Origin: an uncultured Prevotellaceae bacterium
Lineage (GTDB): Bacteria > Bacteroidota > Bacteroidia > Bacteroidales > Bacteroidaceae
DNA length: 32,149 nucleotides
Assembly (NCBI GenBank): GCA_937898415.1
Contig: CALDLA010000119.1
Span: forward strand, 1-32,149
Reading direction: 5' to 3'
Position 1 is the first letter of the stretch; each line of letters begins with the position of its first letter. Positions 23,697 through 32,104 of this stretch are shown here, piece after piece. The translations under genes were made by a program, and so were the position numbers. A model generated the notes under the pieces. The model ran no database searches. It had not been told where the DNA came from and saw only the letters and a list, made by a program, of their open reading frames with translations.

Positions 23697-25712
23697 ATGG
23701 CAGAATTCAAACTCATATCAAAATACAAGCCGACAGGCGATCAGCCCGAAGCCATCCAGCAACTGACGGACGGGCTAAGGCGTGGTGACCACTCACAGGT
23801 GCTGCTCGGCGTGACCGGATCGGGCAAGACGTTCACGGTGGCCAACGTCATTGCGAACATCAACAAGCCGACCCTTATCCTCAGTCATAACAAGACGCTG
23901 GCCGCCCAGCTGTATGAAGAGATGAGGGGCTTCTTCCCTGACAATGCGGTAGAATACTACGTCAGCTACTACGACTACTACCAGCCGGAAGCCTACCTGC
24001 CCAGCAGCGACACCTATATTGAAAAGGACTTGGCCATCAACGAAGAGATTGACCGGCTGCGGCTGTCGGCTGTCTCTAACCTGTTGTCAGGCCGCAAGGA
24101 CGTCATCGTCGTGTCGTCTGTCAGCTGCATCTACGGTATGGGAAGCCCCGTTGCCCTGCAGGAGAACGTCATTGAGCTGCATCGCGGACAGATACTCGAC
24201 CGTAATGCGCTGCTCAGGAAATTGGTGGCAGCCCTATACGTCAGGAACGATATTGACCTGCAACGCGGCAACTTTCGCGTGAAGGGCGACACCGTCGACA
24301 TCTTCATGGCCTACAGCGAGGTGGTGCTCAGGGTGACGTTCTGGGACGACGAGATTGACATGATAGAAGAGGTGGACGCCGTCACCTTCACCCGCATGGC
24401 CACCTTCGACGAATACAAGCTCTATCCGGCTAACCTCTTCACAACCTCACAGGAGCAGACCAACATCGCTATCCGTCAGATTCAGGATGATCTGATGAAG
24501 CAGGTAGATTACTTTAACAAAGTTGGTGACCCCATTAAGGCTCAGCGTATTAAGGAACGAGTTGAATACGACATGGAAATGATAAAAGAACTGGGGCATT
24601 GCTCAGGCATCGAGAACTACTCGCGCTACTTCGATGGCCGTCAGGCAGGCGAGCGTCCCTACTGTCTGCTAGACTTTTTCCCAGAGGACTTCCTGCTGGT
24701 GGTCGATGAGAGCCACGTCAGCGTTCCCCAAATCGGAGCGATGTACGGAGGCGACCGTTCGCGCAAGACCAACCTGGTGGAATATGGTTTCCGTCTGCCT
24801 GCCGCCTTCGACAACCGCCCGCTGACGTTTGAGGAATTCCACGAGATGATTCACCAGGTCATCTACGTCAGCGCCACGCCTGCCGACTACGAGCTGAACG
24901 AAGCGGAGGGAGTGGTCGTGGAACAGGTTATCCGTCCTACGGGACTGCTTGACCCTGAGATAGAGGTTCGTCCGACGGAAAACCAGATAGACGACCTGAT
25001 GGAGGAGATACGCTTACGCTCCGAACGGCATGAGCGTGTTCTGGTCACTACGCTGACTAAGCGAATGGCTGAGGAACTGACGGAGTACCTGATGAACCAC
25101 AACGTACAGACGGCCTATATCCATAGCGACGTAGCTACCCTGGAACGTGTGAAGATACTGGAAAACCTGCGTAACGGCACCTACAACGTGCTGGTAGGCG
25201 TCAACCTGCTGCGTGAAGGCCTTGATCTGCCGGAAGTGTCGCTGGTAGCCATCCTTGATGCGGACAAGGAAGGGTTCCTGCGAAGTCACCGCTCGCTGAC
25301 ACAGACCGCCGGACGTGCTGCCCGCAACGTCAACGGCAAGGTCATCATGTATGCCGACACCATTACCACCTCGATGCAGCTGACCATCGACGAGACCAAC
25401 CGCCGACGCACCAAGCAGCTGCACTACAACGACGTCCACGGTATTACTCCAACGCAAATCGTCAAGAGTCTAAGGAGCAGGCCGTTAAGCGACGAGGATA
25501 TCGTCTCAGGTTACAAGGAATTGCAGGGAAAGACGCTCGACATAGCTGCCGACCCGATAGTGGAGCGCATGACCCGTCAGCAGTTGGAGAAGAGCATTGC
25601 CGACACCACCAAACTGATGAAGGAGGCCGCTAAAAAGCTGGACTTCCTGCAGGCTGCGCAGTACCGTGATGAGATCATCCGACTGCAACAGGAACTGGAA
25701 TTGAAGAATTAA
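23697..25712 (+). CDS. uvrB: UvrABC excision nuclease subunit B
   Basis: A 671-residue DNA-damage-verification helicase of nucleotide excision repair, working with UvrA and UvrC. Visible in order: Walker A GVTGSGKT at 38-45; the DNA-clamping beta-hairpin region YYVSYYDYYQPEAYLP at 87-102; DESH (Walker B); YVSATPADYE; the helicase blocks GVNLLREGLDLPEV and QTAGRAARN; and a C-terminal UVR motif (KKLDFLQAAQYRDEIIRLQ) that contacts UvrC. ATG 23697 is chosen because the longer frame from 23610 runs through the promoter and MAEFKLISKYKPTGDQ is the usual start. The final ELKN and stop are encoded by an 8-nt repeat tract. Confidence 0.97.
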   Translation: MAEFKLISKYKPTGDQPEAIQQLTDGLRRGDHSQVLLGVTGSGKTFTVANVIANINKPTLILSHNKTLAAQLYEEMRGFFPDNAVEYYVSYYDYYQPEAYLPSSDTYIEKDLAINEEIDRLRLSAVSNLLSGRKDVIVVSSVSCIYGMGSPVALQENVIELHRGQILDRNALLRKLVAALYVRNDIDLQRGNFRVKGDTVDIFMAYSEVVLRVTFWDDEIDMIEEVDAVTFTRMATFDEYKLYPANLFTTSQEQTNIAIRQIQDDLMKQVDYFNKVGDPIKAQRIKERVEYDMEMIKELGHCSGIENYSRYFDGRQAGERPYCLLDFFPEDFLLVVDESHVSVPQIGAMYGGDRSRKTNLVEYGFRLPAAFDNRPLTFEEFHEMIHQVIYVSATPADYELNEAEGVVVEQVIRPTGLLDPEIEVRPTENQIDDLMEEIRLRSERHERVLVTTLTKRMAEELTEYLMNHNVQTAYIHSDVATLERVKILENLRNGTYNVLVGVNLLREGLDLPEVSLVAILDADKEGFLRSHRSLTQTAGRAARNVNGKVIMYADTITTSMQLTIDETNRRRTKQLHYNDVHGITPTQIVKSLRSRPLSDEDIVSGYKELQGKTLDIAADPIVERMTRQQLEKSIADTTKLMKEAAKKLDFLQAAQYRDEIIRLQQELELKN

Positions 25713-25738
25713 AAAATTGAAAAATTAAAAGATTAAAA
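25699..25738 (+). repeat. Five-unit degenerate 8-nt tandem repeat at the 3' end of uvrB
   Basis: AATTGAAG, AATTAAAA, AATTGAAA, AATTAAAA and GATTAAAA are contiguous. The first unit and a half are coding (ELKN and the TAA stop). The rest is intergenic. Confidence 0.85.
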
Positions 25739-25771
25739 GTTAAGTTCTGCACCTATACAGATTATTATTTG

Positions 25772-25779
25772 TAATTTTG
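25772..25779 (+). promoter_or_regulatory. -7 box for the DUF4468 gene cluster
   Basis: TAATTTTG, 36 nt before ATG 25816. The -33 element is weak. Confidence 0.5.
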
Positions 25780-25815
25780 CCCTGTCAAACAAACAATAAG
25801 TAAGATTTAGAAGAC

Positions 25816-26418
25816 ATGAAGAAACTTTTTATTGCTATGATGATGTGCCTGCCGATGGGCTTGACGGCACAGAATACCTGGGAAATGCCCGAACAGACCA
25901 CACAGGCCTCCAACCCTGACCAGAAGTACCTGGTTGGTGCCGTACCCGTTGTAGATGGCAAGGTGGTGTTCCAGACAGAAATCAATGCCCCTGGAAAGAC
26001 TGCCGCTCAGGTCTATGACATCGTCAAGAGCTATATGCAGAAGATGACCAAGGAGCCCAACCAGATAGAGCAGAGCCGTATCATCATGGCCGACTCCGTG
26101 AACTACGAGGTGGTTGCCACCTATCAGGAATGGCTCGTTTTCAAGTCGACAGCCCTCGTGCTGGACCGTACACGCTTGTTCTACAACCTGATAGCCAAGT
26201 GCGAGGACGGCAAGGCCAGCATCACCATGACCCGCATCTACTACCTGTATGAAGAGGAGCGCGACCCACAGACACTCAAAGCCGAGGAGTGGATTACTGA
26301 CGAGGTGGGTCTGACGAAGAAGAAGAACAAGCTGTCGCGCGTAGCAGGTAAGTTCCGCCGCAAGACCATCGACCGTAAGGACTATCTGTTCAACAAGTTT
26401 GCCGACCTGCTGAAATGA
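25816..26418 (+). CDS. DUF4468 domain-containing exported protein
   Basis: A 200-residue protein with a signal peptide ending near TAQ (residue 19). The body has VDGKVVFQTEINAPGKTAAQVYDIVKSYM and later YEWLVFKS-like and ITMTRIYYLYEEE strands, the pattern of DUF4468, described as TBP-like fold with unknown function. The C-terminal part is Lys/Arg-rich (KKKNKLSRVAGKFRRK). It is the first of three tightly packed genes: its stop overlaps the start of the 68-residue membrane protein (ATGA), and a porin follows, so all three may act at the envelope (inference). Confidence 0.85.
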   Translation: MKKLFIAMMMCLPMGLTAQNTWEMPEQTTQASNPDQKYLVGAVPVVDGKVVFQTEINAPGKTAAQVYDIVKSYMQKMTKEPNQIEQSRIIMADSVNYEVVATYQEWLVFKSTALVLDRTRLFYNLIAKCEDGKASITMTRIYYLYEEERDPQTLKAEEWITDEVGLTKKKNKLSRVAGKFRRKTIDRKDYLFNKFADLLK

Positions 26419-26621
26419 ACCGATACAACAACCTGCAGCCTTTTGAGGATACAGGACGCCTGCGCCGTCTGCGCTGGTGGCTGAACCTTGTCTTCATCAT
26501 TGGTGCCATCGTGGGTATGATATGGTACACACGGGGCGACCACGATACGGCTATCTATATTATGATAGGTGCGGGTGTTTTCAAGTTTATAGAGTTGACT
26601 CTAAGAATAGCGAAACTGTAG
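26415..26621 (+). CDS. Small two-helix membrane protein
   Basis: A 68-residue protein with two hydrophobic segments at about 22-40 (WLNLVFIIGAIVGMIWY) and 46-66 (AIYIMIGAGVFKFIELTL), joined by a short charged loop (TRGDHD). An Arg cluster (RLRRLR) before the first helix suggests the N-terminus is in the cytoplasm. It overlaps the DUF4468 stop by 4 nt and ends 1 nt before the porin start. I do not recognise a family. The strict packing supports a real gene. Confidence 0.75.
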   Translation: MNRYNNLQPFEDTGRLRRLRWWLNLVFIIGAIVGMIWYTRGDHDTAIYIMIGAGVFKFIELTLRIAKL

Positions 26622-26622
26622 G

Positions 26623-28815
26623 ATGAAGAGACTTTCACTCACCATACTGCTACTGCTGACGGCATTGTTGGCTACCAAAGCCCAGGACTTCAAACAAGAC
26701 GTCAAAGAGATAGACGTCGATGGGAACGTGTTGCAGCGCATGGAGAAACAAAACCGCAACTTCAATCCCCACAGCAACGACACCACCAATACAGATAAAG
26801 AGGTGCCCAAGGGCATCTACGTCTGGAGCGTAGACCGCAAGTTCGGCGATATACGCCCTACTGACGTTGACACCATACCCCACCTCTACCCTAACACGAC
26901 GCTGAATACAGGTGCCTACGGCGAGTTCAACACCACAGGTTCGAACTACACTCCGCGCATCAACCGTGTCGTCATCGACCGTCCGCTGATGGGACAGTTC
27001 ATCTTTACTGAACCCTACAACTTCATCTGCAAGAATCCTGACCAGGTTCACTTCACCAACACCCTGTCGCCCATTACCAACTTATCGTACGACAACTGCG
27101 GCGACAAAACTGACGGCGAAGACCACTTACAGGCGAAGTTTGCCGTGAATGCCGGCAAGCGCATCGGGCTGGGCTTCGACCTGAATTACATGTACGCACG
27201 AGGCTACTTCAGCGACCAGCCAGCCTCCCACTTCTCAGGCACGATCTATGGTTCCTATTTAGGCGACCAGTACAACATACATATCCTGTTCTCAGCCCTG
27301 CATCAGAAAGTGTCCGAGAACGGCGGTATTACCAAGGACGACTACATCACCCACCCTGAGGCTGAAGAGACGACTTACATCACAAGCGAGATTCCAACCG
27401 TACTGAGCAGGAACTGGAACCGCAATGACCACACGCACCTGTTCCTGACACATCGCTACAACATAGGCTTCTATCGTGGCGGAAAAAAAGCAGAGGTGAC
27501 GGACATCGTTGCCCCCGTCGACACTTCGCGCATCGTGGTTGACACCCAGGAGAAGATGGACAGCCTGCTGGCCTTGGAGAAGAAGAAGAAGGAGGAGGCC
27601 GCCAACGATACGGCTGAGCATGAGTTCGTGCCCGTCACCAGCATCATCCACACCTTCGAGTTCAATACCTACGACCGCATCTACCAAGCCTACGGCTCGC
27701 CAACTGACTACTACGCCAATAGCTACTTCAAGAAGAACATGACGGGTAGCCTCGACTCCCTGTTCGATGAGACCAAGCACAGGCAGCTGAAGAACACGCT
27801 GGCGCTGGCGCTGCTCGAAGGATTCAACAAGTACGCAAAAGCGGGACTCAAGGCGTTTGTTACCCACGAACTGCGAACGTTCAAGCTGGACGAGCTGGTG
27901 GACGACCAGCCCGTCATGCAAGAAGTGACTGAGCATAACATCAGCATCGGAGGACAACTCATCAAGAGCCAGGGACGCACGCTGCACTACAACGCGATGG
28001 GTGAGCTGTGGACGGTCGGCGAGGATGCCGGACAGCTGAAGCTCGACTTCAACAGCGATATCAACTTCAGGCTCTTCGGCGATACCGTCACGCTGGCGGC
28101 TCACGCCCATTTCTACCGTCTCAACCCCACCTACTACCAGCGCCATTACCACTCCAAGCACTTCTGGTGGGACAATGACGATTTGTCAAAGGAGACGCGC
28201 ACGCGCATCGAGGGTAACTTCAGCTACAGGAAAACCAGAACCAGCCTACGCGTTGCCATCGAGGAAATCATGAACTACACCTATCTGGGAATGAGCTACC
28301 TGGACGAGGACAACACCCGCAAGTACCTGACAGCCGCCATGAACCAGCACGGCAGCAATATCAACCTGCTGACAGCCCAGCTGCGCCAGCACTTCAAGCT
28401 GGGCGTGCTGAACTGGGAGAACGTCATCACCTATCAGAACAGCTCGAACAAGGAGGTGCTACCCGTGCCTGACCTCAACATCTTCACCAACTTCTACCTG
28501 GGATTCCAGATTGCTCATGTACTGAGCGTCGAGTTGGGAGCCTGCGCCACCTACTTTACTGAGTACGAGCCCCTTGACTACTGCCCGCAGCTCAACCAGT
28601 ATGCCGTGCAGGAGAATACGGACAGCCGCGTGACGTTGGGCAATTTCCCCTTTGTCGATGTCTATGCCAACCTGCACCTGAAGCGTGCCCGCTTCTTTAT
28701 TATGATGAACAACGTGACAGGCAGCGTGGGCAACAGAAAGTTGTTCCTGACGCCCCACTACCCGCTGAACGACGCAGTCTTGCATCTCGGCGTGTCGTGG
28801 AACTTCTTCAACTAA
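26623..28815 (+). CDS. Putative outer-membrane porin (Porin_10-like)
   Basis: A 730-residue exported protein with signal peptide ending ATKAQ (about 20). After a charged stretch come many amphipathic strands ending in aromatic residues (IGLGFDLNYMYARGYF, RLFGDTVTLAAHAHFYRL, TNFYLGFQIAHVLSVELG, VDVYANLHLKRARFFIMM), and the chain ends in VSWNFFN, with a terminal aromatic pair typical of beta-barrels. The length and the early TNTLSPITNLSYDNCGDKTDGED block match what Bacteroidota genomes annotate as putative porin. A Lys/Glu-rich loop (EKKKKEEA) near residue 325 may be extracellular. It is last in a three-gene set. Confidence 0.85.
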   Translation: MKRLSLTILLLLTALLATKAQDFKQDVKEIDVDGNVLQRMEKQNRNFNPHSNDTTNTDKEVPKGIYVWSVDRKFGDIRPTDVDTIPHLYPNTTLNTGAYGEFNTTGSNYTPRINRVVIDRPLMGQFIFTEPYNFICKNPDQVHFTNTLSPITNLSYDNCGDKTDGEDHLQAKFAVNAGKRIGLGFDLNYMYARGYFSDQPASHFSGTIYGSYLGDQYNIHILFSALHQKVSENGGITKDDYITHPEAEETTYITSEIPTVLSRNWNRNDHTHLFLTHRYNIGFYRGGKKAEVTDIVAPVDTSRIVVDTQEKMDSLLALEKKKKEEAANDTAEHEFVPVTSIIHTFEFNTYDRIYQAYGSPTDYYANSYFKKNMTGSLDSLFDETKHRQLKNTLALALLEGFNKYAKAGLKAFVTHELRTFKLDELVDDQPVMQEVTEHNISIGGQLIKSQGRTLHYNAMGELWTVGEDAGQLKLDFNSDINFRLFGDTVTLAAHAHFYRLNPTYYQRHYHSKHFWWDNDDLSKETRTRIEGNFSYRKTRTSLRVAIEEIMNYTYLGMSYLDEDNTRKYLTAAMNQHGSNINLLTAQLRQHFKLGVLNWENVITYQNSSNKEVLPVPDLNIFTNFYLGFQIAHVLSVELGACATYFTEYEPLDYCPQLNQYAVQENTDSRVTLGNFPFVDVYANLHLKRARFFIMMNNVTGSVGNRKLFLTPHYPLNDAVLHLGVSWNFFN

Positions 28816-28844
28816 GCTAACGACGGGGAACAAAGAGAACACAA

Positions 28845-28888
28845 ATAAAAAAATCGGTCGGAGAAGTTTTGGTCTTCCCAACCGATTT
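28845..28888 (-). terminator. Intrinsic terminator for the lytic-transglycosylase-like gene
   Basis: An outer 8-bp stem, AAATCGGT (28851-28858) with ACCGATTT (28881-28888), continues through a bulge into GG-GAAG/CTTC-CC pairs. Read on the minus strand it is followed by seven T (28853-28847), as in an intrinsic terminator. On the plus strand the following T-run is weak, though the hairpin could still help end the porin transcript. Confidence 0.75.
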
Positions 28889-28913
28889 GTATAAGACTTG
28901 CAAATAGAAGCAT

Positions 28914-29318
28914 TCACTTCATGATTTTCATAACCTTCTTGTAGTACCTGTTGGTTGCACGAACGCTGTAGTGTACTCCTCCATTCCAGGAGCGAATAGC
29001 CCTCTCGATGCTATTCGTCGGGTTATAATACCTTTGAATCAGCAGGAACATTTCTTTTGACTTCTCTACACTGTAACGGTCTTTCAACGTGTAGCGCTTC
29101 TTACTCTTCTGTTTTTGCAGGATCAGGTTACAATCCTCAACCAGAATCGGGGTAATCTGCATGGCACCTACTGAGTTTCCACTCACGGCCTTGGTGTCCC
29201 CGCCACTTTCTACTTGAATAATCGCATCCATCACTGGATTCCAGTCGAAACCTTTGGTCTTTGCGTATAGCATGTTGACCATCAGGCTCATACTTACAAT
29301 CATTAAAATTTTCTTCAT
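28914..29318 (-). CDS. Small lytic transglycosylase-like (SLT/lysozyme-fold) exported protein
   Basis: A 134-residue protein with a signal peptide (about 1-19, ending MLYA). The remainder is a minimal SLT-like domain: the catalytic-type Glu37 in IIQVESGGD, GAMQITP at 51-57 (compare GLMQI/GAMQI in lytic transglycosylases) and SWNGG at 110-114. It would cleave peptidoglycan in the periplasm. At about 115 mature residues it is short for a stand-alone enzyme. Lysine content is high. It has its own promoter, a 5' UTR of roughly 60 nt with a hairpin, and a terminator, so it is probably monocistronic. Confidence 0.82.
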   Translation of the reverse strand: MKKILMIVSMSLMVNMLYAKTKGFDWNPVMDAIIQVESGGDTKAVSGNSVGAMQITPILVEDCNLILQKQKSKKRYTLKDRYSVEKSKEMFLLIQRYYNPTNSIERAIRSWNGGVHYSVRATNRYYKKVMKIMK

Positions 29319-29334
29319 AACTCTATACTTTACG

Positions 29335-29360
29335 GTAGCCTTCTCATCACGAGAAACTAC
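29335..29360 (-). promoter_or_regulatory. Hairpin in the 5' UTR of the lytic-transglycosylase-like gene
   Basis: TTCTC/GAGAA (5 bp, 5-nt loop) is enclosed by GTAG/CTAC (4 bp) with a small internal loop. It lies between the promoter and the ATG, so it is transcribed. A regulatory role is not shown. Confidence 0.4.
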
Positions 29361-29382
29361 GTTATCCTTTAGAATTTCGGTG

Positions 29383-29414
29383 CAAAGTTACGAAGTTTCA
29401 AGTAGTTAGCCAAA
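29383..29414 (-). promoter_or_regulatory. Consensus promoter of the lytic-transglycosylase-like gene
   Basis: On the minus strand TTTG (29414-29411), a 20-nt spacer and TAACTTTG (29390-29383). The ATG at 29318 is 64 nt past the -7 box. Confidence 0.75.
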
Positions 29415-29451
29415 TTTTTTGGCATTTTTTAAGAATTCTGTGTGCGCACAC

Positions 29452-32031
29452 TTAATCTAAGTCAACCACCGTAATGCCTGCTCCGCCAAACTGAACGTGC
29501 TCGTCGCGGAAGTGCTTTACGTTGGGTACGGTGGCCAGATACTGGCGTATCAGCTGGCGAAGGATGCCTGTTCCCGTGCCGTGCAGGATGCGTACTCGCG
29601 ACATGCCGACGAGTATGGCATCGTCGATGAAATAGGTAATCGCATTGATGGCTTCGTCGCCGCGCATACCCCTGACGTCAATGTCCTGATGGAAGTTCAG
29701 CTTGCGGTTGTCGATGACGTTACGCGTGTCGCTTGACAGGTTTCCGTAGGCGCCGACTATGGCCTCATTGCGCTCCTCGTTCTTCGTCTTGTCCTGTCGT
29801 GGAGCCTCGGCGTGCTCCAGCCGTTCCACGCGCATCTTGGTCTTCATGCCGCCGAAGATGACGGTGGCCATCCTGCCGTCCGTCTGCTCCACAGTGCCTA
29901 CAGACGTCAGTCCCTTGATGCGCACGGTGTCGCCCACGCCTATCGTCTCAGGCTCCTTCGCGGCAGTCCTTGCCGGCTGCTGTGTCGTGGCCGCAGCCGC
30001 CTTCTCAGCCTTCTCCTTGCGGCGTTTCTCCTTGCGTTCCTTGCGCTCCTGTATCTGACGTATCTTGCGCGCTATCATCTCGTCGCTGGCCTTCGTGTCA
30101 ATCTCGGCCACCTCGTCCCTGAACGTGTTAAGCTCCTCACGGGCCCGTCGCGCAGCCTCCTTTTCGGCCTGGCTCTCGCGAATCTCGCGTATGGCGTTCT
30201 CAATCTTGCGGTTACTCTCGCGCAACAGTTCCTCAGCCTGCTCCTTCGCACGGCGCAGGATGGCCTTGCGCTCCTGCTCTATCTCCTCAATCGAGTTCTC
30301 ATAGCGGGCGATGCGCCCTTCGAGCGACTTCTCATGCTGGTGGATGGTCTGACGCTTACCCTCCCAGTAGCGCTTGTCGCGCACGATGTCCTGCAGGTAC
30401 TTGTCGCTCTGTATATAGTCAGAGCCGACAATCTCTGACGCATCCTTGATGACCTCCTCGGGAATGCCCGTCTTGCGGGCTATCTCGATGGCAAAGCTGG
30501 AGCCCGGCTGGCCTATCGACAACTGGAACAGGGCCTGCATCTCATGACGGTCGTAGAGCATAGCACCGTTCACCACGCCCTGATGATCCTCGGCAAAATG
30601 CTTCAGGTTCTGGTAGTGGGTTGTTATCACGCCGAAGGCCTCCTTCTTCCAGAACTGCTTCAGCATGGCCTCAGCTATCGCACCGCCGATGGTTGGCTCA
30701 GTACCGCCGCCAAACTCGTCAATCAATAATAAGGTACGCGCATGAGCCTGACGCATCATCATCTTCATGTTCATCAAGTGGCTCGAATAAGTAGACAGAT
30801 CGTTCTCAATGCTCTGCTCGTCGCCGATGTCTATCATCAGGTCGTCAAACATGCCGCAGCTCGAACGGTCGCCCATGGGGACTGAAAGCCCGCATTGCAG
30901 CATATACTGTATCAGTCCTACCGTCTTCAGGCACACCGACTTGCCGCCGGCATTGGGGCCCGATATAATCAGCAGCCGTCCTTCGGTCTTACTTCTTCCA
31001 TCTTCCATCTTACTTCCGCCCTCAAGGCGAATATCCAATGGCACCGCTCGCTTCCCCTGCTTCGTCAGCGACAAGTCAAGCAACGGGTGGACAGCCTGAA
31101 TCCAGTCAACGAAAGGCTCAGGCCTCACCTCAGGCTCAATGGCCTTCATCAGCTCAGCCAACTGCGACTTGGCGTAAATCAGGTCAATCTTGGCCAGGAA
31201 CTCATACGAGTCCAGAATCTCACCCACATGAGGACGCACCTCGTCGCTAAACACCGTCAATATCCTAATCACCTCACGACGCTCCTCAGCCTCCAGCTGA
31301 CGCACACGGTTGTTGGCCTCCACCACCTCAGCCGGTTCGATAAACACCGTCTTACCCGTCGACGACTCGTCATGAACGATGCCGCCGATACGCTTCTTCA
31401 GGTTAGGCGCCACAGGTATCACCAGGCGACCGTCGCGCAGCGTGGGCGCAGCGTCCTTGTCCACAAGCCCGTCCTTCTGGGCACTGTGCAGTATCGTGTA
31501 CAACGTACGCGAGATACTGCCCTCCGTCTTCGCCAGTTCATGACGGATGCCCGCCAGCGTCATCGAGGCCGAATCCTTGATTTTCCCAAACTTGTCCAGT
31601 ATCGAGTCGATGCGCCTTATCATAGCCGGAAACGTCATCACCCCCTCCGTCAGCCTGAACAGGGCCGGGTAAGTAGCCAACGTCTCCTCCCCCTCGTTCC
31701 TCGAAAGATAACGCACTATATCCCCTATCGTCTCCAACGAGCGGCGCATGTCCCACACCTCCTGCTCCTCCAGATGCGTATTCTCCAGCCTGATACGGCT
31801 GACGGCAGCACGCACGTCGAAGAAGGACTGCATGGGAAAGTCGTCAGGCCCCTGTTGCAGCCGACGGAATTCACGTACCTGTTCCATCAGTTCACAGAGC
31901 GTCGCGTGGTCCGTCGAGAAGGCTATCTCGTCAACCTTTTCCTTGCCCAGCGTACTGAGGCAACGGCCTTTCAAAAGGTTGCGAATCTCGTCGAAACCTA
32001 CCTTATGTTCAAAGTTGTTAGGGTAAATCAT
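29452..32031 (-). CDS. mutS2: Endonuclease MutS2 (MutS-like ATPase with Smr domain)
   Basis: An 859-residue protein of the MutS2 family, linked in other bacteria to recombination control and to rescue of collided ribosomes. The core and lever region is at about 1-300. Walker A GPNAGGKS is at 358-365, and Walker B is LLIDEFGGGTEP. A long charged coiled coil (about 500-680, rich in Glu, Arg, Lys and Ala) follows. The Smr nuclease domain at about 780-859 has DIDVRGMRGDEA and HGTGTGILR. It is longer than the roughly 780-830 usual. An Arg/Lys/Glu insert at 337-352, just before Walker A, is encoded by 7-nt repeats. ATG 32031 is chosen because it lies 4 nt past the -7 box, ruling out the start at 32046. 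Confidence 0.95.
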   Translation of the reverse strand: MIYPNNFEHKVGFDEIRNLLKGRCLSTLGKEKVDEIAFSTDHATLCELMEQVREFRRLQQGPDDFPMQSFFDVRAAVSRIRLENTHLEEQEVWDMRRSLETIGDIVRYLSRNEGEETLATYPALFRLTEGVMTFPAMIRRIDSILDKFGKIKDSASMTLAGIRHELAKTEGSISRTLYTILHSAQKDGLVDKDAAPTLRDGRLVIPVAPNLKKRIGGIVHDESSTGKTVFIEPAEVVEANNRVRQLEAEERREVIRILTVFSDEVRPHVGEILDSYEFLAKIDLIYAKSQLAELMKAIEPEVRPEPFVDWIQAVHPLLDLSLTKQGKRAVPLDIRLEGGSKMEDGRSKTEGRLLIISGPNAGGKSVCLKTVGLIQYMLQCGLSVPMGDRSSCGMFDDLMIDIGDEQSIENDLSTYSSHLMNMKMMMRQAHARTLLLIDEFGGGTEPTIGGAIAEAMLKQFWKKEAFGVITTHYQNLKHFAEDHQGVVNGAMLYDRHEMQALFQLSIGQPGSSFAIEIARKTGIPEEVIKDASEIVGSDYIQSDKYLQDIVRDKRYWEGKRQTIHQHEKSLEGRIARYENSIEEIEQERKAILRRAKEQAEELLRESNRKIENAIREIRESQAEKEAARRAREELNTFRDEVAEIDTKASDEMIARKIRQIQERKERKEKRRKEKAEKAAAATTQQPARTAAKEPETIGVGDTVRIKGLTSVGTVEQTDGRMATVIFGGMKTKMRVERLEHAEAPRQDKTKNEERNEAIVGAYGNLSSDTRNVIDNRKLNFHQDIDVRGMRGDEAINAITYFIDDAILVGMSRVRILHGTGTGILRQLIRQYLATVPNVKHFRDEHVQFGGAGITVVDLD
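30976..31023 (-). repeat. 7-nt tandem repeat inside mutS2
   Basis: In gene sense GGAAGTA, AGATGGA, AGATGGA, AGAAGTA, AGACCGA are contiguous and in frame over 35 nt, giving the 7-residue-periodic peptide SKMEDGR-SKTEGR at residues 340-352. Confidence 0.75.
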
Positions 32032-32035
32032 GCTG

Positions 32036-32067
32036 CAAAGGTACAAATAAGTGAATGAAAAACCAAA
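32036..32067 (-). promoter_or_regulatory. Consensus promoter of mutS2
   Basis: On the minus strand TTTG (32067-32064), a 20-nt spacer and TACCTTTG (32043-32036). The ATG begins 4 nt after the -7 box, predicting a leaderless mRNA. Confidence 0.78.
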
Positions 32068-32104
32068 ATTATTTGAGTTTTTCTGAGCGTGAATGTAACT
32101 ACTC

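Noticed and set aside
27292..28161. 289-codon open frame antisense to the porin gene
   Set aside because: It lies wholly inside a well-supported coding region in the opposite strand, shows no recognisable domain, and has a Val/Leu-rich composition typical of antisense shadows.
29440..29451. GTGTGCGCACAC, a perfect 12-bp palindrome just after the mutS2 stop
   Set aside because: As RNA it could form only a 4-bp stem, and no T-run follows on the minus strand, so it cannot be called a terminator. A single copy gives no other support.
30895..32058. 387-codon open frame antisense to mutS2
   Set aside because: It is an antisense shadow of a conserved gene, very rich in His, Arg, Gln and Leu, with no family features.
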